A stretch of DNA of 64,000 nucleotides from Ornithobacterium rhinotracheale (lineage in GTDB: Bacteria; Bacteroidota; Bacteroidia; Flavobacteriales; Weeksellaceae). The notes beneath the pieces are model-generated. The model did no database searches, was not told the DNA's origin, and worked only from the letters and a program-made list of their open reading frames with translations. Position numbers and translations under genes: made by a program. Location: assembly GCF_022832975.1 (NCBI RefSeq), contig NZ_CP094846.1:930001-994000 (forward strand), in the 5' to 3' direction. This document shows positions 52,142 to 60,532 of the stretch, piece after piece; within the stretch, counting starts at the first letter, position 1; every line of letters begins with the position of its first letter.

Positions 52142-52759
52142 ATGATAGATTTAAATATTCAAGCTGATAGCAGAGGACTTAAAAGCGCGGGCGTGAATGC
52201 TTTATTTCGTTTTTCGATGGAGAACGCTCAGCCTTTGGAAATCAAAAAAGGTGATGATTACAACTTTGCCGAGCTAAAAGAGCTGGAAAACCGCCCTTGG
52301 ATTACCACATTGAAAATACGAGGCACAGCGGGCGAGTTTGAGTTTTCAGAAATTATCATCAGCCTAACGCAAGAGCGTAACATTGTAACCACGCCTTTGC
52401 AAGGGCGCGACGGCACCATTAAAGAGTATATTTCCGATGGGGACTATTCTATTACTCTTGATGTGGCTATTTTACCGCTTAGCGCGGTAGCACAGGATGA
52501 TGAAAGTACTTTTGCCATTGCCGAAAATCATTACCCCGACGAAGAAATTAAGCGCCTACACCGCCTGCTCTTAGAGAAGCAAGCCCTCGAGGTACAGAGC
52601 GATTTTCTAACGCTTTTTGATATTAAATCCGCCGTGGTAAAAAGCTACTCCTTGCAGCAGGAAACACATAGCAACCGCCAAAGTTTGCAAATTCAAATGC
52701 TCTCCGACAGGGCTTATGAGATTAAACAAATACAGCAGGACAATGTTAAAGTTAAGTAG
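52142..52759 (+). CDS. DUF6046-like tail/baseplate protein
   Basis: A 205-residue protein, LNIQADSRGLKSAGVNALFR with WITTLKIRGTAGEFEFSEII, then GDYSITLDVAILPLSAVAQ and DEEIKRLHRLLLEKQALEVQ. It fits the DUF6046 group common in Bacteroidota myophages, probably a tail-baseplate connector. Start at the ATG 52142; an upstream GTG overlaps the tape measure gene. It overlaps the next gene by 17 bp. Confidence 0.65.
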   Translation: MIDLNIQADSRGLKSAGVNALFRFSMENAQPLEIKKGDDYNFAELKELENRPWITTLKIRGTAGEFEFSEIIISLTQERNIVTTPLQGRDGTIKEYISDGDYSITLDVAILPLSAVAQDDESTFAIAENHYPDEEIKRLHRLLLEKQALEVQSDFLTLFDIKSAVVKSYSLQQETHSNRQSLQIQMLSDRAYEIKQIQQDNVKVK

Positions 52760-53729
52760 TCATATCATCATAGAAAGCGAAAAAACTTGGGAGTTTTTCG
52801 CCCTCAATGAGTGTACCATTACAGAGGACACCGGTAGACTTACCGATACCTGCGAGCTGGTATTGCCGAAAAATATCCATTGGCAGGGCTTTGTTTCAGA
52901 AAACGGAAAACCGCCCATCAAAAGAGGCGACAAGATAGAGGTTCGTTTAGGCTATGATGACGAGCTGGTTACTCGCTTTTCGGGCTTTGTTAGAAGTGTA
53001 GATGCAAAAACACCCATCACCATCAAATGCGAGGACGGTATGTTTATTTTGAAGTCGAAAAAAGCAGAGCCAAGGTCGTTTAAAAACGCCTATCTAAAAG
53101 ATATCATCGCCCATCTTTTAAAAGGTACAGGTGTGGAATTTTACCTCATTGACAAAGATATAAAAGTGGGGCTTTGGCGTATCACCAAGCCCAATGTTTC
53201 CGAAGAACTGCAAGAGATGAAAGAAAAGTTAATGATTTCGGCGTATTTCCGCAGGATTAACGGCAAAAGCATTTTATATGTGGGGCTGACCTACCCATTT
53301 GACAACCGTAAAAAGTTGAAATTTTCCCACGCTAAAAATATTATCTCCGAAAATTTCGAGTACAGAGAAAAGGAAGATATACGCGTGCGCGTGGAGGCAC
53401 AGAGCTTTAACGCTAAACACAAAAAAATAACCTACGAATACGGCGACAAAGATGGCGAGCTAATCAAAATACGAATGGACGGGCTAAGTGAGGTAGAGCT
53501 TAAAAAATACGCTATGCAAGCGCTCGAACGCTACAAGCAAAGCGGATTTAAGGGGAGTTTTGAAACTTTCGGCGTGCCAGAGGTGAGCAAATGCGATATG
53601 GTGGAAATACACGCCAGCGACGGAAATAGCGGAACCTATTTAGTGAAAAAAAATGAAATCCGTTTTGGACAAAATGGCTACCGCCAAAACATTGAGCTGG
53701 GAATGCCTTTAAATATTGATAAAAAATGA
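52743..53729 (+). CDS. Baseplate hub protein (Mu gp44/P2 gpD-like)
   Basis: A 328-residue hub: FFALNECTITEDTGRLTDTC, GDKIEVRLGYDDELVTRFSGFVRSVDA is the tube-like first domain, and EVSKCDMVEIHASDGNSGTYLVKKNEIRFGQNGYRQNIELG closes the fold. It forms the centre of the baseplate under the tube. Start at 52743 rather than at an earlier in-frame codon within the previous gene. Confidence 0.75.
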   Translation: MLKLSSHIIIESEKTWEFFALNECTITEDTGRLTDTCELVLPKNIHWQGFVSENGKPPIKRGDKIEVRLGYDDELVTRFSGFVRSVDAKTPITIKCEDGMFILKSKKAEPRSFKNAYLKDIIAHLLKGTGVEFYLIDKDIKVGLWRITKPNVSEELQEMKEKLMISAYFRRINGKSILYVGLTYPFDNRKKLKFSHAKNIISENFEYREKEDIRVRVEAQSFNAKHKKITYEYGDKDGELIKIRMDGLSEVELKKYAMQALERYKQSGFKGSFETFGVPEVSKCDMVEIHASDGNSGTYLVKKNEIRFGQNGYRQNIELGMPLNIDKK

Positions 53730-54205
53730 AAGAACTTATCCAACAGCTAGCCCAAACCGGCGAGGAAATTTACGCCAAAATCTGCGAGGTGATTTCGGTT
53801 AATTCCGAGAACCACACCGCCGATTTAAAGCCCTTAGACGGTTCTTCGCCTATTGATGATGCCTACCTGATGGCAGACGACCAAGCGGGCGGTATTTACG
53901 CCGAGCCTGCGGTGGGTTCGCTGGTGTGTGCGGTGTTTATTTCCAAAGAAATTGCCTTTGTGGTAGGCAGCTCAGAGCTAAAAGAGTTTTCCGTAAAAAT
54001 TGAAAATACCGCTCTGAAAATAAACGCCGAGGGCTTTCTCCTCCGCAAGGAAAACGAAACTTTAAAACAATTAATGGCGGATTTGATTGCGACGATTAAA
54101 CGAATGAAATTCACCACTAACACAGGGAGTACGATAAAGCTTATCAACGAGTCCGAGTTTACCGCGTTGGAAAAACGATTTAATTCACTTTTAAAAGATA
54201 TTTAA
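53726..54205 (+). CDS. Baseplate spike/assembly protein V (Mu gp45-like)
   Basis: A 159-residue protein with an OB-fold core (EVISVNSENHTADLKPLDGSSPIDDAYL, EPAVGSLVCAVFISKEIAFVV) and a C-terminal beta-helix-like tip. The region EFSVKIENTALKINAEG and NTGSTIKLINESEF is typical of spike proteins. It overlaps the hub gene by 4 bp. Confidence 0.75.
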   Translation: MKELIQQLAQTGEEIYAKICEVISVNSENHTADLKPLDGSSPIDDAYLMADDQAGGIYAEPAVGSLVCAVFISKEIAFVVGSSELKEFSVKIENTALKINAEGFLLRKENETLKQLMADLIATIKRMKFTTNTGSTIKLINESEFTALEKRFNSLLKDI

Positions 54206-54217
54206 AATGGCTTTAAA

Positions 54218-54244
54218 GCCGTAGCACGGCAGGCAATTAATTTT
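54218..54244 (+). repeat. CCG-TAGCA-CGG hairpin repeat, copy 1
   Basis: GCCG (54218-54221), loop TAGCA, CGGC (54227-54230), then the tail AGGCAATTAATTTT (54231-54244). Copy 2 is at 54771-54799. Confidence 0.6.
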
Positions 54245-54256
54245 AATACAGAAAAA

Positions 54257-54478
54257 ATGCTCAACGAAAACAGACTAAAAAATAAAATCATCGCCGCAAT
54301 GGACAAATGCCAGCAGGAGGAAGATAACCCCAACCGAAGTAAGGAGCAATTTGCCGGCGATTTGGCGCGTGCCATTGTGGAAGAAATCAAAGACCTACAA
54401 ATTCATTACACCTCGGGGCTCATTGCACCCACTAGTGGCGGGCCCGTAACAGGAACGATTAACGCTAAAATTGAATAA
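54257..54478 (+). CDS. Unknown baseplate-region protein, 73 aa
   Basis: MLNENRLKNKIIAAMDKCQQ to the Gly/Thr-rich end GGPVTGTINAKIE. The last part is common in small phage proteins of Bacteroidota. Follows copy 1 of the hairpin repeat by 12 bp. Function unknown. Confidence 0.6.
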   Translation: MLNENRLKNKIIAAMDKCQQEEDNPNRSKEQFAGDLARAIVEEIKDLQIHYTSGLIAPTSGGPVTGTINAKIE

Positions 54479-54795
54479 TGATGCTAGAATTATTACAACC
54501 ATACATAAGTGAGATTATTACGGCTATTATCAGTGCTTTTGTCGCTTGGTTTTTTTCGCGCAAAAAGCAACAAATGGAGGTGCAAGCAAATGAGCTTGAC
54601 AATGTAGATAAAGCCGTACGCATTTATCGTGAAATGATAGAGAATTTAGGCGAACAACTTAAAACGGCCATTGTGGAACTTGATGCGGCTAAAAAAACGA
54701 TAAAAGAATTAGAGCAAAAAGTAGAAGCGCTCACCAACGAACTCACCAAATACAAACAACTCAACGGAAAGTCCGTAGCACGGACAGGCAATTAA
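54478..54795 (+). CDS. Membrane-anchored coiled-coil protein
   Basis: A 105-residue protein with one N-terminal transmembrane helix (about 10-27, SEIITAIISAFVAWFFS), a basic RKKQQ and a long coiled coil (about 35-95). The layout resembles holin-like or other lysis-accessory proteins, but no family is certain. It overlaps the previous gene by 1 bp; its 3' end encodes copy 2 of the hairpin repeat. Confidence 0.6.
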   Translation: MMLELLQPYISEIITAIISAFVAWFFSRKKQQMEVQANELDNVDKAVRIYREMIENLGEQLKTAIVELDAAKKTIKELEQKVEALTNELTKYKQLNGKSVARTGN

Positions 54796-54799
54796 TTTT
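54771..54799 (+). repeat. CCG-TAGCA-CGG hairpin repeat, copy 2
   Basis: GTCCG (54771-54775), loop TAGCA, CGGAC (54781-54785), then AGGCAATTAATTTT (54786-54799), identical in tail and loop to copy 1. The stem has one extra T-A pair, inserted on both arms. Confidence 0.6.
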
Positions 54800-54806
54800 T
54801 AAAGCA

Positions 54807-55112
54807 ATGATAATAACCGTCCTACATAAACAATCCCTTTTCGATGTGTGCCTCCAGCACACGGGGAGCATTGCGGGCATTTTTGAGTTGGCCGAGACGA
54901 ATAACCTTAGCATCACCGATGATGTGCAGGCTGGGCAAAGGTTAGAACTTCCCCCTCTCGGAGGGGGAAAGGGGGAGGTCGCGCAAGATGCGGATATATT
55001 AGCCTACTACCAAGCTAAAAACATTCAGCCTGCCACGGCATTGGAAGAATACACCGAAAAATTAGAAGGTATCGGTTATTGGGCAATTAACCAAGACTTT
55101 AAAGTTAGCTAA
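54807..55112 (+). CDS. LysM-like tail protein with GC-rich insert
   Basis: A 101-residue protein beginning ITVLHKQSLFDVCLQHTGSI with a LysM-type pattern (GSIAGIFELAETNNLSITDDVQAGQRLELPP), as in phage tail X proteins. An in-frame hairpin-forming segment (54949-54978: nine-base arms TTCCCCCTC and GAGGGGGAA) encodes the PPLGGGKGE stretch. Role: probably baseplate or tail-tip assembly. Confidence 0.6.
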   Translation: MIITVLHKQSLFDVCLQHTGSIAGIFELAETNNLSITDDVQAGQRLELPPLGGGKGEVAQDADILAYYQAKNIQPATALEEYTEKLEGIGYWAINQDFKVS

Positions 55113-55114
55113 TT

Positions 55115-55948
55115 ATGGCACGAACAATAGAAGAAATACAAGCAGAGATTTACCAAGAAAAAGAAAACCACGAGGAACTAAACGAGCTCAATAGCACGAG
55201 CAAAACCGCCCTTTGGCGCTTGTGGATTTACATTGTGGCGGTTGCGATTTGGAGTTTGGAAAAAATCTTTGACCGCCACAGGGCAGAGATAGACGAGCGT
55301 ATTCGTGTGCAGAAGAATTTCCGCCTGCCTTGGTACAAAGAAATGGCGTTGAAATTCCAGTACGGCTATGGTTTGGCACTGGTAGATGAAACCGACTATT
55401 ACGACAATTCAAAGCTAACCGAGGAAGAAATAGAAGCATCCAAAATCGTAAAATACGCCGCCGTGATTGAGCAAGAAAACGCTTTAATCGTGAAAATTGC
55501 TACCGAAAAAAAAGGAGAATTACAGCGAATTTCTAACGAAGAAGAAAACGCCTTTGTGCATTATATGAACCGCATAAAAGCCGCGGGCGTAGAAGTGCGT
55601 GTGATAAACTCCGAGCCTGATATGCTTGCCGTGGATTTGTTGGTGTATTACGATCCTTTGCTAATGAAAAAAGACGGCAGCTACATTGATGGTTCTGCCG
55701 CCGAACCCGTCAAAGAGGCGATTAAGGAATACATGAAAATCTTGCCATTTAATGGCGAGCTGGTGCTAGAGCATTTAACCGACCACCTGCAAAAATTAAA
55801 AGGCGTGGCCATTCCGCATTTGCAACAGGTGCGCAGCAAATGGCTAGATGGCGATTACACCGCCATTGCCGTGCGTAAGGTGCCAGAGAGCGGTTATTTT
55901 AAAGTGGACGAAACCGAATTAAATATTACTTATGAACCGAATATTTAA
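55115..55948 (+). CDS. Baseplate J-like protein
   Basis: A 277-residue protein in the Mu gp47/P2 gpJ position. The N-terminus is helical with a hydrophobic stretch (LWRLWIYIVAVAIWSLEKIFDRH). The later part EVRVINSEPDMLAVDLLVYYDP, then PVKEAIKEYMKILPFNGELV resembles baseplate J beta domains. It builds the baseplate wedge. Confidence 0.65.
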   Translation: MARTIEEIQAEIYQEKENHEELNELNSTSKTALWRLWIYIVAVAIWSLEKIFDRHRAEIDERIRVQKNFRLPWYKEMALKFQYGYGLALVDETDYYDNSKLTEEEIEASKIVKYAAVIEQENALIVKIATEKKGELQRISNEEENAFVHYMNRIKAAGVEVRVINSEPDMLAVDLLVYYDPLLMKKDGSYIDGSAAEPVKEAIKEYMKILPFNGELVLEHLTDHLQKLKGVAIPHLQQVRSKWLDGDYTAIAVRKVPESGYFKVDETELNITYEPNI

Positions 55949-56447
55949 TATTGATTTACCCAAATTGGTATTGCTTTTAACGCCCACTTTTTTGCGCAAA
56001 GCAAGATTTAAGGCGTGGCTGGTCTCGCTCGTTTATCCACTAACCAGTGTGCAAAACACTTTCCAACGCTTGCGCGCGGAAGATATTTACAAGCTGGAAC
56101 ACACACCCCAAGTGTGTAGCTTGGAGGCGATGCTAAACGACCATTTTGATATAACGCAAAGGCGTATCCGCATAGGTGAAACTTTAAAGGCTGACCCCTT
56201 TTTCATTTTTGCGGAGAATGAAAATACGCCCAAGTTTATTGATAATGAAAACGACATCATTTATCTCAATAGCTACAACGAAAACGCCGATACAGGGAGC
56301 GAATTTGTGGTGTATCTACCCTTTGAGGTTTGGGATAGAGAAAAGACAGAGGTAGCGCTTGGCGAATATCGTTTTTACCAAATGGAGGCGCTTTTAGACT
56401 TCTACAAATTAGCAGGAAAAAAATACAAAATAGTTTTAAATGGATAA
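55932..56447 (+). CDS. Tail protein I-like baseplate protein
   Basis: A 171-residue protein, MNRIFNIDLPKLVLLLTPTF followed by LVSLVYPLTSVQNTFQRLRAED, in the position of Mu gp48/P2 gpI that links baseplate to fibres. Overlaps the J-like gene by 17 bp and the fibre gene by 8 bp. Family match tentative. Confidence 0.55.
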   Translation: MNRIFNIDLPKLVLLLTPTFLRKARFKAWLVSLVYPLTSVQNTFQRLRAEDIYKLEHTPQVCSLEAMLNDHFDITQRRIRIGETLKADPFFIFAENENTPKFIDNENDIIYLNSYNENADTGSEFVVYLPFEVWDREKTEVALGEYRFYQMEALLDFYKLAGKKYKIVLNG

Positions 56448-57267
56448 ATTAATTTTAAACGGAACCAATGGCTTTCCACTCCACACCGATACGCTTGCCG
56501 AGGCGCAGCGTGCGTGGAATATCTTTAATGCCATCTCTGGAATTACGGGCGATTTGGCGATTTTGCAAGGTTGCGAGCAGAAAGGCTCAAGCGTAAGCGA
56601 TGGCGTGGTCGTTATCAAAGGCGAAGTGCTGAATTTTAAAGGTGGCGCCGTGATGCCCACGATAATTATTGAGGAAAAAATTACCGAACGAGCCTTTAAA
56701 GACAAAAATAAAAAGCCCGTGTTTGCTACAAGAACCGCTAAGTTTGGCGCAGGCTCCAACGCCCACAACTGGGCAGATTTTAAACGATTTAAGCCACTTC
56801 CTGCATTGCAAGAAGAAAAGGAAGATAAAACAACGGTTACAGCCTTAGACAAAAAGCTAACGAAGCTAGAGAAATTAATTAAAAATACCATTCCAGTGGG
56901 GCTTGTCGCTATTTGGGACAGACCAGCAAACGAAATACCTGCAGGCTGGGTGGAGCACACCGATTTGCGAGGCAGAGTTCCGGCAGGGCAAGGTTCGGGC
57001 GAATTTTCTACGCTTGGGGCTGAAATTGGCGAGGCTAAACACACCTTAACCATCGCAGAAATGCCCCGCCACAGCCACAAATTTAAAGGAAGAATTACGC
57101 AAGATGATAAAGGAACAGGGGCCGATGGCACTGAATATTCCACCCAGTCCTACTATGGTTTAAGTGAGGGCGTAGCCATAGATTATCAAGGGGGCGATGT
57201 GGCACACAACAACATTCAGCCCACTAGAATTGTAAAATTTATCCGCTTTGTAGGATTTGAAGATTAA
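56440..57267 (+). CDS. Tail fibre protein with collar domain
   Basis: A 275-residue fibre: GTNGFPLHTDTLAEAQRAWN, then a central coiled stretch and a collar-type C-terminal part (VGLVAIWDRPANEIPAGWVE with DLRGRVPAGQGSGEFSTLGA, HTLTIAEMPRHSHKF, and VAHNNIQPTRIVKFIRFV). The HxH-type metal-binding residues of collar domains are present (RHSHKF). It would contact the host surface. Confidence 0.75.
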   Translation: MDKLILNGTNGFPLHTDTLAEAQRAWNIFNAISGITGDLAILQGCEQKGSSVSDGVVVIKGEVLNFKGGAVMPTIIIEEKITERAFKDKNKKPVFATRTAKFGAGSNAHNWADFKRFKPLPALQEEKEDKTTVTALDKKLTKLEKLIKNTIPVGLVAIWDRPANEIPAGWVEHTDLRGRVPAGQGSGEFSTLGAEIGEAKHTLTIAEMPRHSHKFKGRITQDDKGTGADGTEYSTQSYYGLSEGVAIDYQGGDVAHNNIQPTRIVKFIRFVGFED

Positions 57268-57278
57268 AACTAAAAACA

Positions 57279-57956
57279 ATGGCAAAGACAGATTTAAATA
57301 GCATTAAACAATGGTTTAAGAACGGCTTAAAGCCCACGCAGGAGCAATTTTGGGCGTGGCTGGATTCGTTCTGGCACAAGGACGATAAAATTCCCGCGGA
57401 AAATATCCAAGGGCTAAACGATATGCTTTCGGGCATAGATTTATCTTCTAAGGTGGAAAATGCAGATTTTGAAAGTTTTAAAACTGAAAACACTGGAGAA
57501 TTAGCGAAGAAAGCCAACGCCAACGCCGATAACATTACAGATAATGTAGCAGACTGGCAAACAGCCTTGAGTATTTACACCAAAGAGACGGCGAAAAAAG
57601 AGCTAGGCGAAAAGGTAGATAAGGAAGAAGGCAAAAGTTTGAGTACTAATGATTTTACGAACGAATATAAAGCGGTACTGGATAATTTGCCCGTGGAGCT
57701 ATCCACGGAGACGACTATTAAGTTTGACCGAGATAGGGATTATGGCACGCGTACTCGTCCTATTGATACTTTTACGCTGGATTTGGCTGGTGCTAAACGA
57801 GGTGTGGTTAATGTGATTTTCTTCAACGGTGCGCGACTACCGACACACTCGGCAATTGATTGGAGCGGTAGCTCCGTGAATTTCATTCCCAACACTACAT
57901 GTAAGATAATCTTAATGTATTTGGATAATCGAACAATTTTAGGAAACTTATTATGA
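57279..57956 (+). CDS. Tail fibre-like protein
   Basis: A 225-residue protein with the phage-typical N-terminus LNSIKQWFKNGLKPTQEQFW. LDSFWHKDDKIPAENIQGLN precedes a coiled middle and a beta-rich C-terminus. Part of the fibre assembly. Ends in a 4-bp overlap with the next gene. Confidence 0.6.
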   Translation: MAKTDLNSIKQWFKNGLKPTQEQFWAWLDSFWHKDDKIPAENIQGLNDMLSGIDLSSKVENADFESFKTENTGELAKKANANADNITDNVADWQTALSIYTKETAKKELGEKVDKEEGKSLSTNDFTNEYKAVLDNLPVELSTETTIKFDRDRDYGTRTRPIDTFTLDLAGAKRGVVNVIFFNGARLPTHSAIDWSGSSVNFIPNTTCKIILMYLDNRTILGNLL

Positions 57957-58657
57957 ATCGCAGGCGTTTATTTTTTTATAATAATCAACATTATGTAGAA
58001 CTGCATACAGATGCTGTAGGATTGCAGGACGCGCCTTACCTAAAACAAAGGGGAATGCAGTTTAAATATGAAGTGTATATAGAGAGAGATAAGCTAATAG
58101 AGGGCTTAATTACGGAAAATGATTACACATTGAATTTAACGGAACAGGTGGGGCGTAAACGCATACGGGTGTATGGGGTGATGAGTTTAAACTTGGGACA
58201 AACTTATACTACGGTGGAGGGTAAGCCGTGGCATGACCCTATGTATAAAAGATTTGAGGATACTAATAATGTGGGGCATATTAAAGTAGTAGATTTTAGC
58301 CGAAGTAAAATAAAAAGTATAGGTTTTTGGGTAACTGATGGCTTGTTGCTTCCAGAAGTGATTATGGGAGATCACTCCCAGTGGCGACACAGGGGATTAA
58401 ATTTTAACATACGCTCTTGGTTTAGAAAGGAATGTGTTCGCTGGATGGATGAGCTGTTGTTGTGGATGCAACAATTACAGAAAGGAGATATTAACATATT
58501 CCATCACGAAGACATACAATGGACAGAAATAGGTGAAGTGGCTTATCGAGATTTGAGAGCGCGTGATGCCTTCGGTTTGGATTGGGCGTATAGAGGAGGC
58601 AAAACGGCACGCCCAGATAATTACGAAGATTTAAAAGGGTTTAGTTATAGAGGATAA
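57953..58657 (+). CDS. Unknown tail-region protein, 234 aa
   Basis: Reads MNRRRLFFYNNQHYVELHTD and is rich in Arg, Trp and Tyr; WFRKECVRWMDELLLWMQQL is a helical stretch. Its neighbours suggest a fibre-associated role. Function unknown. Confidence 0.55.
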   Translation: MNRRRLFFYNNQHYVELHTDAVGLQDAPYLKQRGMQFKYEVYIERDKLIEGLITENDYTLNLTEQVGRKRIRVYGVMSLNLGQTYTTVEGKPWHDPMYKRFEDTNNVGHIKVVDFSRSKIKSIGFWVTDGLLLPEVIMGDHSQWRHRGLNFNIRSWFRKECVRWMDELLLWMQQLQKGDINIFHHEDIQWTEIGEVAYRDLRARDAFGLDWAYRGGKTARPDNYEDLKGFSYRG

Positions 58658-58673
58658 TAAAATAAAAAAGAAT

Positions 58674-59108
58674 ATGAAGACAATTAACATTAATGACAAA
58701 GAATTAAAGCTCTATGAGGGCGGAGAAGATGGCTTTGTAGGAGTGGAATACAACAGCCAAGATTTTGATTTACAAAACATTTTTTACAAAAACAATGGGC
58801 TAAAAAAAGAAGTGAGAGCCACAAAAATCATCATTGATTTGGAAAACAATCAAATCCTCACGGAAAAAATTACCAGCTCCATCACACCAACAGGGGACAA
58901 AGTGGATACAAAGATAAACCCAGTGTTTATAACTTCGGAAGAAGACACAAAACTTTTCATGCAACAAGCCAAAACATTACTTGTGCCAGCTCTACTTAAC
59001 GGCATTGTGCGAGATATGGAGCTATCAAGAGCCGTAATGGATTTACGCGGAAATTTAATCGAAACTCAGCCTGTGCCAATTACTGAAAATGAAGAAAAAG
59101 AGGGGTAG
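58674..59108 (+). CDS. Unknown tail-region protein, 144 aa
   Basis: Acidic protein, MKTININDKELKLYEGGEDG; beta-rich start, helical end (LLNGIVRDMELSRAVMDLRG). Stop is immediately followed by the next start. No family recognised. Confidence 0.55.
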   Translation: MKTININDKELKLYEGGEDGFVGVEYNSQDFDLQNIFYKNNGLKKEVRATKIIIDLENNQILTEKITSSITPTGDKVDTKINPVFITSEEDTKLFMQQAKTLLVPALLNGIVRDMELSRAVMDLRGNLIETQPVPITENEEKEG

Positions 59109-59459
59109 ATGAAAAATTTTATGTTATACCTAATAGCTTACACCTTGCTTTTGCCACTCACTATCTTTAATTACATCGTGGTGGTAAGGGCTAAGGATAA
59201 AACACGCAAAGGCTATTTCAAGAGTACAGCCATTAACATTGACAGGTTCGGTAATCGAGAATTTAGAGCGACTTGGAATAAGTTTTTGAGGGCTGAAAAT
59301 GGTTATGCTTTCGGCGATGAGAGGGAGACTATCTCCTCAGTTTTAGGCAAAAACGAAAGAGACGGCACGCTCACGAAATGGGGCAAAATCTTATGTAAAA
59401 TCTTAAATAAAATAGACAAAAATCATTGTAAAAAATCAATTAAAAATTTAGACTTATGA
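59109..59459 (+). CDS. Membrane-anchored phage protein, 116 aa
   Basis: One N-terminal transmembrane helix (about 4-26), then a conserved-looking soluble part: GYFKSTAINIDRFGNREFRA and ENGYAFGDERETISSVLGKN with GTLTKWGKILCKILNKIDKN. Proteins of this type are frequent next to lysis genes in Bacteroidota phages. Function unknown. Confidence 0.6.
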   Translation: MKNFMLYLIAYTLLLPLTIFNYIVVVRAKDKTRKGYFKSTAINIDRFGNREFRATWNKFLRAENGYAFGDERETISSVLGKNERDGTLTKWGKILCKILNKIDKNHCKKSIKNLDL

Positions 59460-59749
59460 ATCAATTATTAAAAGCATTCAACTTCTTCGGGGCTATGGCA
59501 TTTGCCCTTATTCCCGTTATCGCTTACAGAGAATGGGTTGATTATCCAAACCAGCAACACCCATTATTGCAATGGCTATGGGTAATTATAGCCTATGGTG
59601 TTATTGCTCCAATCATTATTAGGTTCGCAGCCAAGCACACTGGAAGGCTGGGAACGCAATGGGAAGGCACATATAAAGGCAGAAGTTTTTTCATCGGATA
59701 TATTGTAACGATGATTATTTGGGCAGCAATCTTTTTTTGGAATAAATAA
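59456..59749 (+). CDS. Three-helix membrane protein, holin candidate
   Basis: A 97-residue protein with hydrophobic segments at about 10-24, 37-58 and 77-95. Short, very hydrophobic and next to the endolysin, so a holin role is reasonable. No family match is certain. Confidence 0.5.
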   Translation: MNQLLKAFNFFGAMAFALIPVIAYREWVDYPNQQHPLLQWLWVIIAYGVIAPIIIRFAAKHTGRLGTQWEGTYKGRSFFIGYIVTMIIWAAIFFWNK

Positions 59750-59751
59750 TC

Positions 59752-60000
59752 ATGTTAACGGATAAAGTATTGCATAGCATTGTAGGCATAGCCATCACAT
59801 TTGTGGTGGCTTATTGCCTGCTCCTTTTAGATTATTCCTGGTGGAAGGCGCTGCTTATTGGTTACGCTGCAACAATCGTTTTTGCCTGCACCAACGAGCT
59901 AAGAGACTATTTAGCTTATGGCTTGTTTGATTGGCGGGATATTTTGGCAACGCTTAACCCAATTGTGTTTGTTAAATATTTAATCAAGTTGAAGTTATGA
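59752..60000 (+). CDS. Small membrane protein, holin candidate
   Basis: An 82-residue protein with two to three hydrophobic helices (LHSIVGIAITFVVAYCLLLL, LLIGYAATIVFACTNELR) and a basic end. Directly upstream of the endolysin with a 4-bp overlap. It or its neighbour is the likely holin. Confidence 0.5.
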   Translation: MLTDKVLHSIVGIAITFVVAYCLLLLDYSWWKALLIGYAATIVFACTNELRDYLAYGLFDWRDILATLNPIVFVKYLIKLKL

Positions 60001-60374
60001 AATTAAGCAAAGATTTTGATTTATTGGAGTTTGCCTGCCACGACGGAAGTGCAACGCCCGAGTTTGCACTCAAGAACTTGCGTGAGCTGGCGCAAAATTT
60101 ACAAGTCCTGCGGAATTATTTGGGCAAGCCTATAATGGTAAATTCTGGCTACCGAAGCCCAGCGCATAACCGCAAGATTGGCGGCAAAGTGAACAGCCAA
60201 CACCTGCAAGGAAAGGCTGCAGATATACGCGTGGAGGGCGTGAAGCCCGCAGAGCTTGCCCAAGCGATAGAAAGACTGATTTATAACGGCAAAATGAAAC
60301 AGGGTGGTTTAGGCATTTATCCCACTTTTGTGCATTATGATATTCGTGGAACCAAGGCAAGATGGAAAGGATGA
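59997..60374 (+). CDS. Endolysin, peptidase M15 (D-Ala-D-Ala type)
   Basis: A 125-residue zinc peptidase that cleaves peptidoglycan cross-bridges for host lysis. The M15 motif is MVNSGYRSPAHNRKIGGKVN, then SQHLQGKAADIRV with the zinc ligands His and Asp, and the third ligand in FVHYDIRG. No signal peptide, so it needs a holin. Confidence 0.85.
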   Translation: MKLSKDFDLLEFACHDGSATPEFALKNLRELAQNLQVLRNYLGKPIMVNSGYRSPAHNRKIGGKVNSQHLQGKAADIRVEGVKPAELAQAIERLIYNGKMKQGGLGIYPTFVHYDIRGTKARWKG

Positions 60375-60532
60375 GAAAGGCGTTTTATAGGAAAATCCCA
60401 GCCTTTTATAATGAAGAAACAGGCGAGTTAGTTGGAAGAAATTGGCTATATGATAAGCTAATTGCTTTTAATTTATGGTGGGATTTCAAAATTTTACGCT
60501 TAGAGGAAATACCATTATTAGTAGAAGAATGA
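60371..60532 (+). CDS. Unknown lysis-cassette protein, 53 aa
   Basis: Starts in an ATGA overlap with the endolysin stop and ends in an ATGA overlap with the spanin-like gene; reads MRKAFYRKIPAFYNEETGEL with NLWWDFKILRLEEI. Tight coupling to the lysis genes suggests a related role. No family recognised. Confidence 0.5.
   Translation: MRKAFYRKIPAFYNEETGELVGRNWLYDKLIAFNLWWDFKILRLEEIPLLVEE

Noticed and set aside
56440-59108. Diversity-generating retroelement near the tail fibres, as in Bacteroides Hankyphage
   Set aside because: No reverse transcriptase frame and no template/variable repeat pair are visible anywhere in the prophage.
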